DNA of 64,000 nt from the NCBI RefSeq assembly GCF_005503625.1, contig NZ_SCMX01000015.1:41400-105399 (forward strand). The letters are read 5' to 3'. Every line of letters starts with the position of its first letter. Positions within the stretch are counted from its first letter, which is position 1. Positions 27,583 through 35,911 of the stretch are shown in pieces. Position numbers and translations under genes: made by a program. A model generated the notes under the pieces. That model made no database searches, had not been told where the DNA came from, and saw only the letters and a program-made list of their open reading frames with translations. The stretch is from Cupriavidus sp. 2SB (GTDB taxonomy: Bacteria > Pseudomonadota > Gammaproteobacteria > Burkholderiales > Burkholderiaceae).

Positions 27583-29086
27583 GGAGCGCGCAGCACTCGA
27601 GCGGCAACTGCTCCTGCTGCGCGAGCTCAAGCGACGCCATCCGTGGAGCCCACTGCCCGGACCGCAATCCATGGCCTACGCATCGCAGGCCAAGATCATC
27701 GGCTACGGCGGGGCGGCGGGTGGCGGCAAGACTGACCTGGCATGCGGCAAGGCGCTGACCAAGCATCGCAAGGTGATGATGCTGCGCCGTGTGGGTACCG
27801 AGCTCACGGGCATCGAGGATCGGCTCGAGGAGCTGATCGGCAACAAGCTCGGCTATAACGGACAGAAAAAGATCTGGCGCACCCAGCGCCCCGACGGCAA
27901 GCCCCTGCAGATCGAGTTCGCCAGCCTGCCCAACCCGGGCGACGAGCGCGGCTATCAGGGCCGCCCACACGACCTGCTGGTGTTCGACGAGGCGGCCAAC
28001 TTCCTCGAGGCGCAGGTGCGGTTCCTGCTCGGCTGGCTGCGATCCGTGGACCCCGGCCAGCAGTGCCAGGCCCTGCTCACGTTCAACCCGCCGACGAGCG
28101 CTGAGGGTCGCTGGATCATCGATTTCTTTGCCCCGTGGCTCGACCCCAAGCACCCGTGCCCAGCCCAGCCAGGCGAGCTGCGCTGGTTCGCCATGGTCGA
28201 CGGCAAGGAGATCGAGGTCGTGGACGGCACACCGTTCCTGCACGACGGCGAGACGATCACGCCCGAGTCGCGCACGTTCATCCCGTCGCGGATCGCGGAC
28301 AACCCTTACCTGATGGGGACCGGCTACATGGCTACCCTGCAAGCACTCCCCGAGCCGCTGCGCTCCCAGATGCTGTACGGCGACTTCCAGGCCGGTATCG
28401 AGGACGACGCCATGCAGGTCATCCCCACCGCGTGGGTGGAAACCGCCATGGCGCGCTGGAAGCGACGCGACACCAAGCCGCGCATGGACTCGATGGGCGT
28501 GGACGTCGCGCGTGGCGGCAAGGACAACACCATCATCGCGCGGCGCCACGGCTGGTGGTTCGACGAGCTGCTGGCCTACCCGGGCACGCAGACACCGGAC
28601 GGGCCCACCGTGGCCGGCCTGGTGATCGCTGCACGCCGGGACAATGCCCCCATCCACATCGACGTGATCGGCGTGGGGGCGAGCCCGTACGACTTCCTGA
28701 TGCAGGCGAACCAGACCACGGTAGGCGTGAACGTGGCCGAGGCATCGGATGCGACCGACAAGTCCGGCCGGCTCACATTCGCCAACCTGCGGTCCCAGTA
28801 CTGGTGGCAAATCCGCGAAGCACTGGACCCGGCCGCGAACAACGGCATTGCGCTGCCCCCGGACCAGCGGCTGCTGGCCGACCTGTGCGCACCACGCTGG
28901 CGGCTGCAGGGCAAAACGATCTACGTGGAGAGCCGCGACGAGATCATCAAGCGCATTGGGCGCAGCCCGGACTACGCGAGCGCGGTCATCCTCGGCCTGA
29001 TCGACACCCCGCGAGTCGAGGACCTGCCGGGTGCCTCTACCCGCGCATCGTCCTCGTACGATCCGTACCAATCGCTAATCCGCTAG
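27563..29086 (+). CDS. terL: terminase large subunit
   Basis: 507 residues. ATPase domain with Walker A Lys56 (GYGGAAGGGKTDLA), Walker B LLVFDEAANF, coupling motif TFNPPTSAEG; nuclease domain with DSMGVDVARGGKDNTIIARR (first acidic residue) and later HIDVIGVGASPYDFL and SPDYASAVILGLID. It is the DNA-packaging motor of the prophage. Confidence 0.95.
   Translation: MGATSSKERAALERQLLLLRELKRRHPWSPLPGPQSMAYASQAKIIGYGGAAGGGKTDLACGKALTKHRKVMMLRRVGTELTGIEDRLEELIGNKLGYNGQKKIWRTQRPDGKPLQIEFASLPNPGDERGYQGRPHDLLVFDEAANFLEAQVRFLLGWLRSVDPGQQCQALLTFNPPTSAEGRWIIDFFAPWLDPKHPCPAQPGELRWFAMVDGKEIEVVDGTPFLHDGETITPESRTFIPSRIADNPYLMGTGYMATLQALPEPLRSQMLYGDFQAGIEDDAMQVIPTAWVETAMARWKRRDTKPRMDSMGVDVARGGKDNTIIARRHGWWFDELLAYPGTQTPDGPTVAGLVIAARRDNAPIHIDVIGVGASPYDFLMQANQTTVGVNVAEASDATDKSGRLTFANLRSQYWWQIREALDPAANNGIALPPDQRLLADLCAPRWRLQGKTIYVESRDEIIKRIGRSPDYASAVILGLIDTPRVEDLPGASTRASSSYDPYQSLIR
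29029..29062 (+). promoter_or_regulatory. late promoter-like element 2 (end of terL)
   Basis: GGGTGCCTCTACC (29029–29041), 15 bases, TACGAT (29057–29062), within the terL 3' end and 32 bases before the acetyltransferase gene. Confidence 0.6.
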
Positions 29087-29093
29087 GGCCGCC

Positions 29094-29555
29094 ATGCGCT
29101 CCCCCGTTGTCATCCGTCCGTGCACCGTCTCCGACCTCGAGGCATCGCCTTGCTTCGAGGCGCTGCTGGCCGAGTACGGCGCGGAGTCGGGCATTCCGGA
29201 GTTCGGGCCGCCCGTGGCGCAGATGGCGACGTACAAGCACCTCGAGGCGGCTGGCGTGCTGCAGGTCATTGCGGCGGTGCTGGACGGCGAGCTGGTGGGC
29301 TTTGTCACCGTGCTGCGATCCGTGCTGCCGCACTTCGGCAGGCAGGTCGCGATCACCGAATCGTTGTTCGTGACGAGCGAAGCGCGCAGCACGGGCGCTG
29401 GACTCGCGCTGCTGCGAGCCGCTGAGGACCTGGCGCGGGAGCAGGGCGGCGAGGCGCTGCTCGTGAGCGCACCGACCGGTGGGCGACTCGAAAAGGTGCT
29501 GCCCGGTGTCGGTTACCGCGAGACGGCCCGCATGTTCTTTCGGGAGCTGGCGTGA
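29094..29555 (+). CDS. GNAT-fold acetyltransferase of phage
   Basis: 153 residues. GNAT fold: IRPCTVSDLEASPCFEALLA, GELVGFVTVLRSVLPHFG, the acetyl-CoA loop region TSEARSTGAGLALLRAAEDL, and VGYRETARMFFREL. Encoded between terminase and portal, as in related podoviruses. Substrate unknown; it may modify a host or virion protein. Stop overlaps the next start by 4 bases (GTGA). Confidence 0.8.
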   Translation: MRSPVVIRPCTVSDLEASPCFEALLAEYGAESGIPEFGPPVAQMATYKHLEAAGVLQVIAAVLDGELVGFVTVLRSVLPHFGRQVAITESLFVTSEARSTGAGLALLRAAEDLAREQGGEALLVSAPTGGRLEKVLPGVGYRETARMFFRELA

Positions 29556-29995
29556 TCCCGGCCGTCGTGCCCGATATCCCGCCGATGTCCGCCGAGGACG
29601 TCGAGCGCGTGCGGCGGCTCGAGAACCAGGTGCTGGCGCGCCCGCAGGTATCGCTGCGCACAGACCACGTGCTGCACGCCGGCATGTACGCCCGGACGGT
29701 ATGCCTGCCCCCGGACACGTTGTTGACCGGTGCGCTGATCAAGATCGCCACGACGCTCGTCATCTCGGGCGACGTGCTCGTGTTCACTGGCGGCGAGACG
29801 CGGCGCCTGGTCGGGTACCACGTGCTGGCCGCAACCGCGGGCCGCAAGCAGGCATTCATTGCGTGCGCGGAGACTCACATCACGATGATCTTTCCCACGC
29901 AGGCGACCACGGTCGAGCAGGCCGAGGCGGAATTCACGGATGAGGCTGACCGGCTGATGTCGCGCAAGCACGGCCTCACCACAACGGAGCAATAG
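29552..29995 (+). CDS. cupin-like phage protein
   Basis: 147 residues from a GTG that overlaps the acetyltransferase stop. After a helical lead (MSAEDVERVRRLENQVLARP) the middle is beta-rich (YARTVCLPPDTLLTGALIKI, TTLVISGDVLVFTGGETRRL, AFIACAETHITMIFPTQATT), the arrangement of a small cupin/jelly-roll barrel. No metal-binding motif is complete. Function unknown; conserved in position in related phages by analogy. Confidence 0.6.
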   Translation: MIPAVVPDIPPMSAEDVERVRRLENQVLARPQVSLRTDHVLHAGMYARTVCLPPDTLLTGALIKIATTLVISGDVLVFTGGETRRLVGYHVLAATAGRKQAFIACAETHITMIFPTQATTVEQAEAEFTDEADRLMSRKHGLTTTEQ

Positions 29996-29997
29996 CC

Positions 29998-30348
29998 ATG
30001 TCTGGTGGGATCTCAGCTACCGCAATTGCGGGCCTGGCCGCAGCGGCCATTTCTGCCGGTACGGCTGTCTACAGCTCGAACGAGCAGCGCAAGGCCCAGA
30101 ACCGGGCCAACGATGCAAGCAAGGCCGCGGCGGACGCGGCCAAGACGGCGCCCGGCACGCAGGCAACGAAGGGCCCTGACCAGACGCTGCTCAACAGCGC
30201 GGCAGGTGTGGGTGACAACGCCACCTCCGGCAGCGCGGCCAACACGCTGCTGACCGGCGCCGCAGGCGTGGATCCGAACAACCTGCAGCTGGGCAAGAAC
30301 ACGTTGGGTGGCTCGATGCTGGGCGCCAATAGCCTGCTGGGTGCCTGA
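29998..30348 (+). CDS. small virion-region protein, hypothetical
   Basis: 116 residues. A small-residue hydrophobic N-terminus (SATAIAGLAAAAISAGTAVY), a helical stretch with many Ala/Lys/Asn and a Gly/Ala/Asn-rich end. Three bases before the portal gene. The composition resembles phage ejection-associated proteins such as the 38466 gene product, but no family is claimed. Confidence 0.6.
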   Translation: MSGGISATAIAGLAAAAISAGTAVYSSNEQRKAQNRANDASKAAADAAKTAPGTQATKGPDQTLLNSAAGVGDNATSGSAANTLLTGAAGVDPNNLQLGKNTLGGSMLGANSLLGA

Positions 30349-30350
30349 CG

Positions 30351-32054
30351 ATGGCGGCACCGAAGGCCAACGCGCCAGTCATCCCGAACCTGCGCAAGCG
30401 GTGGACCGCGCTCGATACCGAGTGGACCAGCTGGCGCGACGTCTATGCGCAGCTTTCGGACTTTGTGCTGCCATTCGCCGGCCGGTTCTCGGAGACCGAT
30501 CGCAACCTCGGGAACCGCCGCTACGGCAACATCTTCGACTCGACCACCACCCGTGCGCTGCTCGTGCTGGGTGCTGGCCTCATGTCGGGTATGTCGAGTC
30601 CGGCTCGGCCATGGTTCCGCCTGGGCACGGCCGATCCGGAACTCGCGAACTACCAGCCGGTGAAGCTGTGGCTCAACGATGTGCAGCGCCGCATGCTGGA
30701 CCTGTTCCAGCGCACGAACGTCTACCAGTTCCTACATAGCTCCTACCTCGAGCTGGGGCTGTATGGCACGGCCGCCACGTTTCTCGCGGACGACTTCGAG
30801 AGCGTCCTGTACGGCTATCCGCTGACCTGCGGCGAGTACCGGATCTCGGCCAACTATCGCGGCGAGGTGGACACGCTGGGCCGCAAGTTCCAGAAAACCG
30901 TCTCGCAGGTCGTGCGCGAGTTCGGCATCAAGAACGTGAGCCAGAGCACCAAGAGCATGTACGACGCGGGCAACCTCGACGCATGGGTGACGCTCTACCA
31001 CCTCGTGGAGCCGCGCGCCGATCGCGACCAGAGCCGCCGGGGCGATGCGCTCAATATGCCGTTCTCGTCCAAGTACTGGGAGGACGGTGCCAAGAACGAG
31101 GAAACGTTCCTCCGCGAATCGGGGTTCGAGGAGTTCCCGGCGATCTGCCCGCGCTGGCAGCTGTTCGGCAGCGATATCTACGGCAACTCGCCGGGCATGG
31201 TGGCGCTGGGCGACGTCAAGCAGCTGCAGCACGAGCAACTGCGCAAGGCCGAGGCCATCGACTACCAGACCAAACCGCCACTGCAGGTGCCGACCGCGCT
31301 CAAGAACCGCGAGACGAACATGCTGCCGGGCGGGGTGACCTACTACGACAGCGCCACCCCGCAGGCCGGGATTCGCTCCATGTGGGACGTCAACCTCAAC
31401 CTGTCGTACCTGAACGCGGACATTGCCGACGTGCGCGAGCGCATCAATGCGTGCTTTTTTGTAGACCTGTTCCTGATGCTGCAGGGGCAGGACCGCACGC
31501 AGATGACCGCCACCGAGGTGGCCGAGCGGCACGAGGAAAAGCTGCTGATGCTGGGCCCCACGCTCGAGCGGCTGCACGACGAGGCCCTGAATCCGCTGGT
31601 AGAGCGGGCGTTCGCCCGCATGCTGACGCTGGGCCTGCTACCGCCGCCGCCCGAGGAAATGCAGAACCAGCAACTCAACGTCGAGTTCATCTCGATGCTG
31701 GCGCAGGCGCAGCGTGCGGTGGGTGTGAACAGCACCGACCGCTACCTCATGACGCTGGGCAACATCGCCCAGATGAAACCCGAGGTGGTGGACAAGATCG
31801 ACGCGGACAGCGCGGCGGACATCATCGCCGACCAGCTGGGCGTCGACCCCCGCATGATCGTGGGCAACGAGAAGGTGGCATTGATCCGCCAGCAGCGCGC
31901 CCAGGCGCAGCAAGCCGCCGCGCAGGCCGAGATGATGCAGCAGGCCGCCGGCGCGGCCAAGGATCTGGGCTCGATCAACACCGCCCAGCCGAACGGCCTG
32001 ACGGACCTCATGAACCTGACCAGCGGCTACACGCTGCCGCAGTCCTACCAGTAG
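30351..32054 (+). CDS. portal (head–tail connector) protein
   Basis: 567 residues, the T7-like connector family. Begins IPNLRKRWTALDTEWTSWRD, has YGNIFDSTTTRALLVLGAGL, MSSPARPWFRLGTAD, ICPRWQLFGSDIYGNSPGMV and ALGDVKQLQHEQLRKAEAI, and the long C-terminal helical crown (RQQRAQAQQAAAQAEMMQQA). Forms the 12-subunit ring at the packaging vertex. Confidence 0.93.
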   Translation: MAAPKANAPVIPNLRKRWTALDTEWTSWRDVYAQLSDFVLPFAGRFSETDRNLGNRRYGNIFDSTTTRALLVLGAGLMSGMSSPARPWFRLGTADPELANYQPVKLWLNDVQRRMLDLFQRTNVYQFLHSSYLELGLYGTAATFLADDFESVLYGYPLTCGEYRISANYRGEVDTLGRKFQKTVSQVVREFGIKNVSQSTKSMYDAGNLDAWVTLYHLVEPRADRDQSRRGDALNMPFSSKYWEDGAKNEETFLRESGFEEFPAICPRWQLFGSDIYGNSPGMVALGDVKQLQHEQLRKAEAIDYQTKPPLQVPTALKNRETNMLPGGVTYYDSATPQAGIRSMWDVNLNLSYLNADIADVRERINACFFVDLFLMLQGQDRTQMTATEVAERHEEKLLMLGPTLERLHDEALNPLVERAFARMLTLGLLPPPPEEMQNQQLNVEFISMLAQAQRAVGVNSTDRYLMTLGNIAQMKPEVVDKIDADSAADIIADQLGVDPRMIVGNEKVALIRQQRAQAQQAAAQAEMMQQAAGAAKDLGSINTAQPNGLTDLMNLTSGYTLPQSYQ

Positions 32055-32063
32055 GAGCGCGAC

Positions 32064-32399
32064 ATGCAACTCGTATCGATGCAGATGACCGAGCAGGAGG
32101 CCAAGGAAGAAAGCTGCATCGCTTCGCCCTCCGAATCCGACCTGCCGCGCTATCCGTACGGTCTGTGCCTTGACCTGGACGACGAGACGCTGCAAAAGCT
32201 CGGAATCACGGACATGCCTGCCGTGGGCAGCACGATGAAGCTTATGGCGATCGTGCGCGTCACGCGCATCTCGCAGTACGAGAACCAGGAAGGCAAGGAC
32301 GGCAGTCTCGGCCTGCAGATCACCGACATGGGGCTCGACTCGGATGCAGCGCCGGCCGCTCGCTCCGACGCGCAGATAGCCTCGACGCTGTACCGCTAG
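32064..32399 (+). CDS. capsid staple-type protein
   Basis: 111 residues. Begins MQLVSMQMTEQEAKEE, then YPYGLCLDLDDETLQKLGIT, MKLMAIVRVTRISQYENQEG and LGLQITDMGLDSD. This matches the small protein called capsid staple in several phages, located between portal and capsid genes. Assignment is by remembered family pattern. Confidence 0.65.
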   Translation: MQLVSMQMTEQEAKEESCIASPSESDLPRYPYGLCLDLDDETLQKLGITDMPAVGSTMKLMAIVRVTRISQYENQEGKDGSLGLQITDMGLDSDAAPAARSDAQIASTLYR

Positions 32400-32433
32400 G
32401 GGTGTCCTTACCTCCGCACGCGGCCCGTATTCT
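32400..32433 (+). promoter_or_regulatory. late promoter-like element 3 (before Bbp19-like gene)
   Basis: GGGTGTCCTTACC (32400–32412), 15 bases, TATTCT (32428–32433), the best -10 match of the five. The next ATG is only 9 bases downstream of the -10 and has no ribosome site, again suggesting a near-leaderless start. Confidence 0.7.
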
Positions 32434-32441
32434 CCGGACAC

Positions 32442-32783
32442 ATGAGCGGATACGACCCCACTGACATTCGGGCGCAAGAGAGCGCCAGGCTCGACCGGGC
32501 CCGCAAGGCCGAGCACGAGCAACGCGTGTTGATGGACGACGTAAGCCGATTGATGAGTCGCAAAGAAGGGCGCCGCTTTGTGCGCCATCTCCTCGGCGCA
32601 GCTGGCACCTACCAATCGTGCTTCAGCACCAATGCCCTGCAGATGGCCCATAGCGAAGGCAAGCGGGAAGTCGGCCAGTACCTCCTGGTGCTGCTGCAGC
32701 AAGCCTGCCCCGAGCGATACCTCGAAATGCTCTCGGAGCACATGAAAGATGAGCGAAGCAGCGACCGGCCAAACGCAAACTGA
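32442..32783 (+). CDS. Bbp19 family phage protein
   Basis: 113 residues. MSRKEGRRFVRHLLGAAGTY and SCFSTNALQMAHSEGKREVG are the family pattern of Bbp19 of Bordetella phage BPP-1. It lies between portal and scaffold as expected. Role unknown. Overlaps the scaffold gene by 35 bases. Confidence 0.78.
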   Translation: MSGYDPTDIRAQESARLDRARKAEHEQRVLMDDVSRLMSRKEGRRFVRHLLGAAGTYQSCFSTNALQMAHSEGKREVGQYLLVLLQQACPERYLEMLSEHMKDERSSDRPNAN

Positions 32784-33435
32784 TTCCGGCGTGACGCAGA
32801 CGGATGGCGCGACGACCACCACGGTGGCCGAAACGACGACCGTCGATCAGCAGCAACAGCAGCAAGGGACCGAGCAAACGGGCAAGGAAGGCGCAACCGC
32901 GGAAGCTGGCAAGACCGACGACCAGTCGGGCAAGCAAGGCACCGACGACGCCAAGCCGACACCCAAGGCCCCCGAGCAGTACACGGATTTCACCGCGCCC
33001 GAGGGCACGAGCCTGGACTCCGCACTGACCGGTGACCTGAAAACGCTGGCAAAGGAACTGGACCTCTCGCAGGAAGACGCGCAGAAGGTCGCAGATCTGG
33101 GCGTGAAACACGCGCAGTCGCTGGTGGCGAAGCAGGCGGAAGCATTGACCGCTGCAGCCACCGAGTGGGAAGCGCAAGCCCGTGCCGACACCGAATACGG
33201 TGGTGACGCTTTCGAGGCAAACCTCGGCGTGGCCAAGAAGGCGGTGGATGCGTTCGCGACGCCCGAGCTGAAAAAGCTACTGAACGATACCCGACTGGGC
33301 AGCCATCCGGAGATGATCCGGTTCATGGTCCGGGCGGGCAAGGCAATCAGTGAGGACCGGTTCGTCGGCGGGCGTGCTGCATCTGGTACGCGCTCGGTGG
33401 AAAGCCGGTTGTACGCGAACACCAAACAGAAATAA
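32749..33435 (+). CDS. probable capsid scaffolding protein
   Basis: 228 residues, low-complexity Thr/Gln/Gly/Lys-rich first third (TTTTVAETTTVDQQQQQQGT), then a charged helical region (SALTGDLKTLAKELDLSQED, AQSLVAKQAEALTAAATEWE) and a conserved end (SHPEMIRFMVRAGKAISEDR). The size, position before the capsid gene and helical character fit a scaffolding protein. Confidence 0.78.
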   Translation: MSEAATGQTQTDSGVTQTDGATTTTVAETTTVDQQQQQQGTEQTGKEGATAEAGKTDDQSGKQGTDDAKPTPKAPEQYTDFTAPEGTSLDSALTGDLKTLAKELDLSQEDAQKVADLGVKHAQSLVAKQAEALTAAATEWEAQARADTEYGGDAFEANLGVAKKAVDAFATPELKKLLNDTRLGSHPEMIRFMVRAGKAISEDRFVGGRAASGTRSVESRLYANTKQK

Positions 33436-33447
33436 GGAGCCCGGCAA

Positions 33448-34497
33448 ATGGCTACTCTCCCGGCAAATGGCGGTGCTGTCACGCTGACCGACTTCGCCAA
33501 GTCGATCAATCCCGATGGCTCGACCGCTGCAGTCATCGAACTGCTGAACCAGTCGAACGAAGTCCTGCAGGACATGGTGTGGAAGGAGGGCAACCTCGCC
33601 ACCGGCCACCGCACCACGGTCCGCACGGGCCTGCCGACGCCGACGTGGCGCAAGCTGTATCAAGGTGTTCAGCCGACCAAGTCGAAGCGCGCACAGGTGG
33701 ACGACGCCTGCGGCATGCTCGAGGCTCGCAACGAGGTGGACGTCGACCTCGCGGACCTGAACGGCAATACCTCGTCCTTCCGCCTGTCCGAAGCGCAGGC
33801 CGAGATCGAAGGCATGAACCAGGCTCTGTGCCAGGCGCTGTTCTACGGTGACACCTCGGTGAACCCGGAACGCTTCATGGGCCTGTCGCCGCGCTACTCG
33901 TCGAAGACCGCACTTAACGGCCAGAACATCATCGACGCGGGTGGCACGGGTGCAGACAACACCTCGGTGTGGCTGGTGGTCTGGGGCGAAAACACCGTCA
34001 CCGGGATCTACCCGAAGGGTTCCGAGGCCGGGCTGCAGCACCAGGACCTGGGCGAAATCGATGCCTTCGACCAGCAGACCCCGCCGGCGCGTTTCCGCGC
34101 GTATGCGGATCTGTGGAAGTGGAAGTGCGGCCTGACCGTCCGCGACTGGCGCTACGCCGTGCGTATCGCGAACATCGACGTTTCGGACCTGATCTCGCAG
34201 ACCGGCACGCAGCTGCCGACTGCATCGACGGCCCTGATGAAGGTGATGATCGACGCGCTGAACCGCATTCCGATGATGTCGATGGGCAATGCCGTGTTCT
34301 ATGCCGCACGCACGGTCAAGGGCCAACTGGCCAAGGCCGCGCTCGACAAGTCGCAGAACGCGGTGACGATCGACGTCGCCATCAACCAGTTCGGCCAGGT
34401 CGTACCGGGCTATCTGGGCAATGGCACCACGCGCTTCCTGAGCATCCCGGTGCGCACGGTCGATCAGCTGCTGCTGACCGAATCCCGCGTGGTCTAA
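33448..34497 (+). CDS. major capsid protein
   Basis: 349 residues, GP7/Bbp17-type major capsid protein with an HK97-like fold expected. Features: TLTDFAKSINPDGSTAAVIE, DMVWKEGNLATGHRTTVRTG, TWRKLYQGVQPTKSKRAQVD, a receptor-like RFMGLSPRYSSKTALNGQN, KWKCGLTVRDWRYAVRIANI, and RFLSIPVRTVDQLLLTESRV at the end. A good AAGGAG site precedes the start. Confidence 0.93.
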   Translation: MATLPANGGAVTLTDFAKSINPDGSTAAVIELLNQSNEVLQDMVWKEGNLATGHRTTVRTGLPTPTWRKLYQGVQPTKSKRAQVDDACGMLEARNEVDVDLADLNGNTSSFRLSEAQAEIEGMNQALCQALFYGDTSVNPERFMGLSPRYSSKTALNGQNIIDAGGTGADNTSVWLVVWGENTVTGIYPKGSEAGLQHQDLGEIDAFDQQTPPARFRAYADLWKWKCGLTVRDWRYAVRIANIDVSDLISQTGTQLPTASTALMKVMIDALNRIPMMSMGNAVFYAARTVKGQLAKAALDKSQNAVTIDVAINQFGQVVPGYLGNGTTRFLSIPVRTVDQLLLTESRVV

Positions 34498-34525
34498 GGC
34501 AACGACATTCAAAGGAGTCATAGCC

Positions 34526-34963
34526 ATGATCCTCGACACCCAAGAACAGTTCTCGTCGTTGCAATCGATCGTCTCGGCGGCCGGCGACGTGGTTTCCACC
34601 AACGTCTACGACACCGGCGCCGCCGCTGACGTGGGCATCGGCGAGGAAATGTACATCGTTGCTCGCCTGGGCGCGGCCGTCGCCTCCGGTGGCGCCGCCA
34701 CCGTGCAGGTCGTGCTGCAGACCGACGACAACGTCGGCTTTGCCTCGCCGCAGGAATTTCCGCTGACCGGCGCGCTGGCCCTGGCCGCGCTGACCGCGAA
34801 CACGGAAATCGCCAAGCAGCGCCTGCCCATCGGTCTCGAGCGGTATATCCGCGTGGTCTACCGCATCGGCACCGCGGCAACCACGGCCGGCACGATTGAC
34901 GCCTTCCTCGTGAAGGACGTCCAGGCCAGCAAGCCGTACGCCGCCGACTTCACCGTTCGATAA
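34526..34963 (+). CDS. Bbp16 family capsid cement protein
   Basis: 145 residues. Begins MILDTQEQFSSLQSIVSAAG, with VSTNVYDTGAAADVGIGEEM, VQVVLQTDDNVGFASPQEFP and QRLPIGLERYIRVVYRIGTA. This is the pattern of Bbp16-type cement proteins which decorate the capsid directly after the capsid gene. AAAGGAG is 10 bases upstream. Confidence 0.85.
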   Translation: MILDTQEQFSSLQSIVSAAGDVVSTNVYDTGAAADVGIGEEMYIVARLGAAVASGGAATVQVVLQTDDNVGFASPQEFPLTGALALAALTANTEIAKQRLPIGLERYIRVVYRIGTAATTAGTIDAFLVKDVQASKPYAADFTVR

Positions 34964-34973
34964 GGAGTAGCAC

Positions 34974-35162
34974 ATGCTGGTACGAGCACTCAAACAAGGT
35001 TACGCCGGCAAGGGCGGCCACCAATTGCGCGAGCCGGGCGACGAGTTCGAGATCGAGGACGACGTCGCCAAGGTCTCACTCGAGCGTGGCGATACCTGGT
35101 TCGAGCCGGTGAAGGAAGAAAAACCGGGCGCCCGCAAGCCGAAGGCTGACGACCTCGCCTGA
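34974..35162 (+). CDS. small hypothetical virion-region protein
   Basis: 62 residues: MLVRALKQGYAGKGGHQLRE, then a DEFEIEDDVAKVSLERGDTW strand-rich part and a Lys/Pro tail. Follows AAGGAG. It resembles short phage SH3-like or DUF7302-type peptides; not assigned. Confidence 0.62.
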   Translation: MLVRALKQGYAGKGGHQLREPGDEFEIEDDVAKVSLERGDTWFEPVKEEKPGARKPKADDLA

Positions 35163-35189
35163 TCGGTCCTGCGGACTAGTGAACCAATT

Positions 35190-35215
35190 CGGGGGCCCGC
35201 GTGGCCCCCGTTTTC
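35190..35215 (+). terminator. terminator after the capsid block
   Basis: Perfect stem CGGGGGCC/GGCCCCCG with a 5-base loop, followed by TTTTCG. Would reduce tail-gene relative to capsid-gene transcription. Confidence 0.85.
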
Positions 35216-35227
35216 GTAGGTGCATCC

Positions 35228-35911
35228 ATGGCATCCCAAGTCGATATCTGCAACCTCGCGCTGTCCCGGCTCGGTGACGCGGCCACCGTGGCGAGCATCG
35301 ACCCGCCCGAGGGCAGCCCGCAGGCCGGGCGGTGCAAGCAGTGGTACCCGATCTGCCGCGACCTCGTGCTCGAGGCGCATCCATGGTCGTTCGCCACGCG
35401 CCGCGTGGCGCTGGCCAACCTGCCCGCCGTGACGCCATCGTGGCAGTTCGCCTACGGCAAGCCGGCCGACTGCCTCAAGGCGTGGGCCGTGCTGCCGTCG
35501 GACGCGCTCGATGACTACAGTGTTGGACTGCCGCAGAGCTATGGCTCGTTCACCGGCATGCCGATGGACCGCGTCATCGATATCGGTGCCGCATATACGC
35601 CGCAGGACTTCGACGAGGAAACCGCTGCCGATGGTACGGCTCTCATCCTGACCAACCAGCAGAACGCGGTCCTGCGCTACACCTACCGGCAGAACGACCC
35701 GACGCGCTACACACCGTCGATGACTGATGCGTTCGTGCTGTTGTTGGCGTCGTTCCTGGCTGGTCCGATCATCAAGGGCGACGCCGGTCAGGCTGTGGGC
35801 AAGGACCTCTACAAGCTCTATGTGGCGGCGCTCGCCATCGCGAAATCGCAGGATTCGATGACGCGCCAGATCCACCCGAAACAGGTCGTGCCCTGGATGG
35901 CGAGGCGCTGA
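35228..35911 (+). CDS. tail tubular protein A-like adaptor (T7 gp11 type)
   Basis: 227 residues. Starts SQVDICNLALSRLGDAATVA and has WYPICRDLVLEAHPWSFATR, RVALANLPAVTPSWQFAYGK, PADCLKAWAVLP: the signature of head–tail adaptors of the T7 gp11 kind. The ATG at 35228 has GTAGG upstream. Its stop overlaps the next start (TGATG). Confidence 0.88.
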   Translation: MASQVDICNLALSRLGDAATVASIDPPEGSPQAGRCKQWYPICRDLVLEAHPWSFATRRVALANLPAVTPSWQFAYGKPADCLKAWAVLPSDALDDYSVGLPQSYGSFTGMPMDRVIDIGAAYTPQDFDEETAADGTALILTNQQNAVLRYTYRQNDPTRYTPSMTDAFVLLLASFLAGPIIKGDAGQAVGKDLYKLYVAALAIAKSQDSMTRQIHPKQVVPWMARR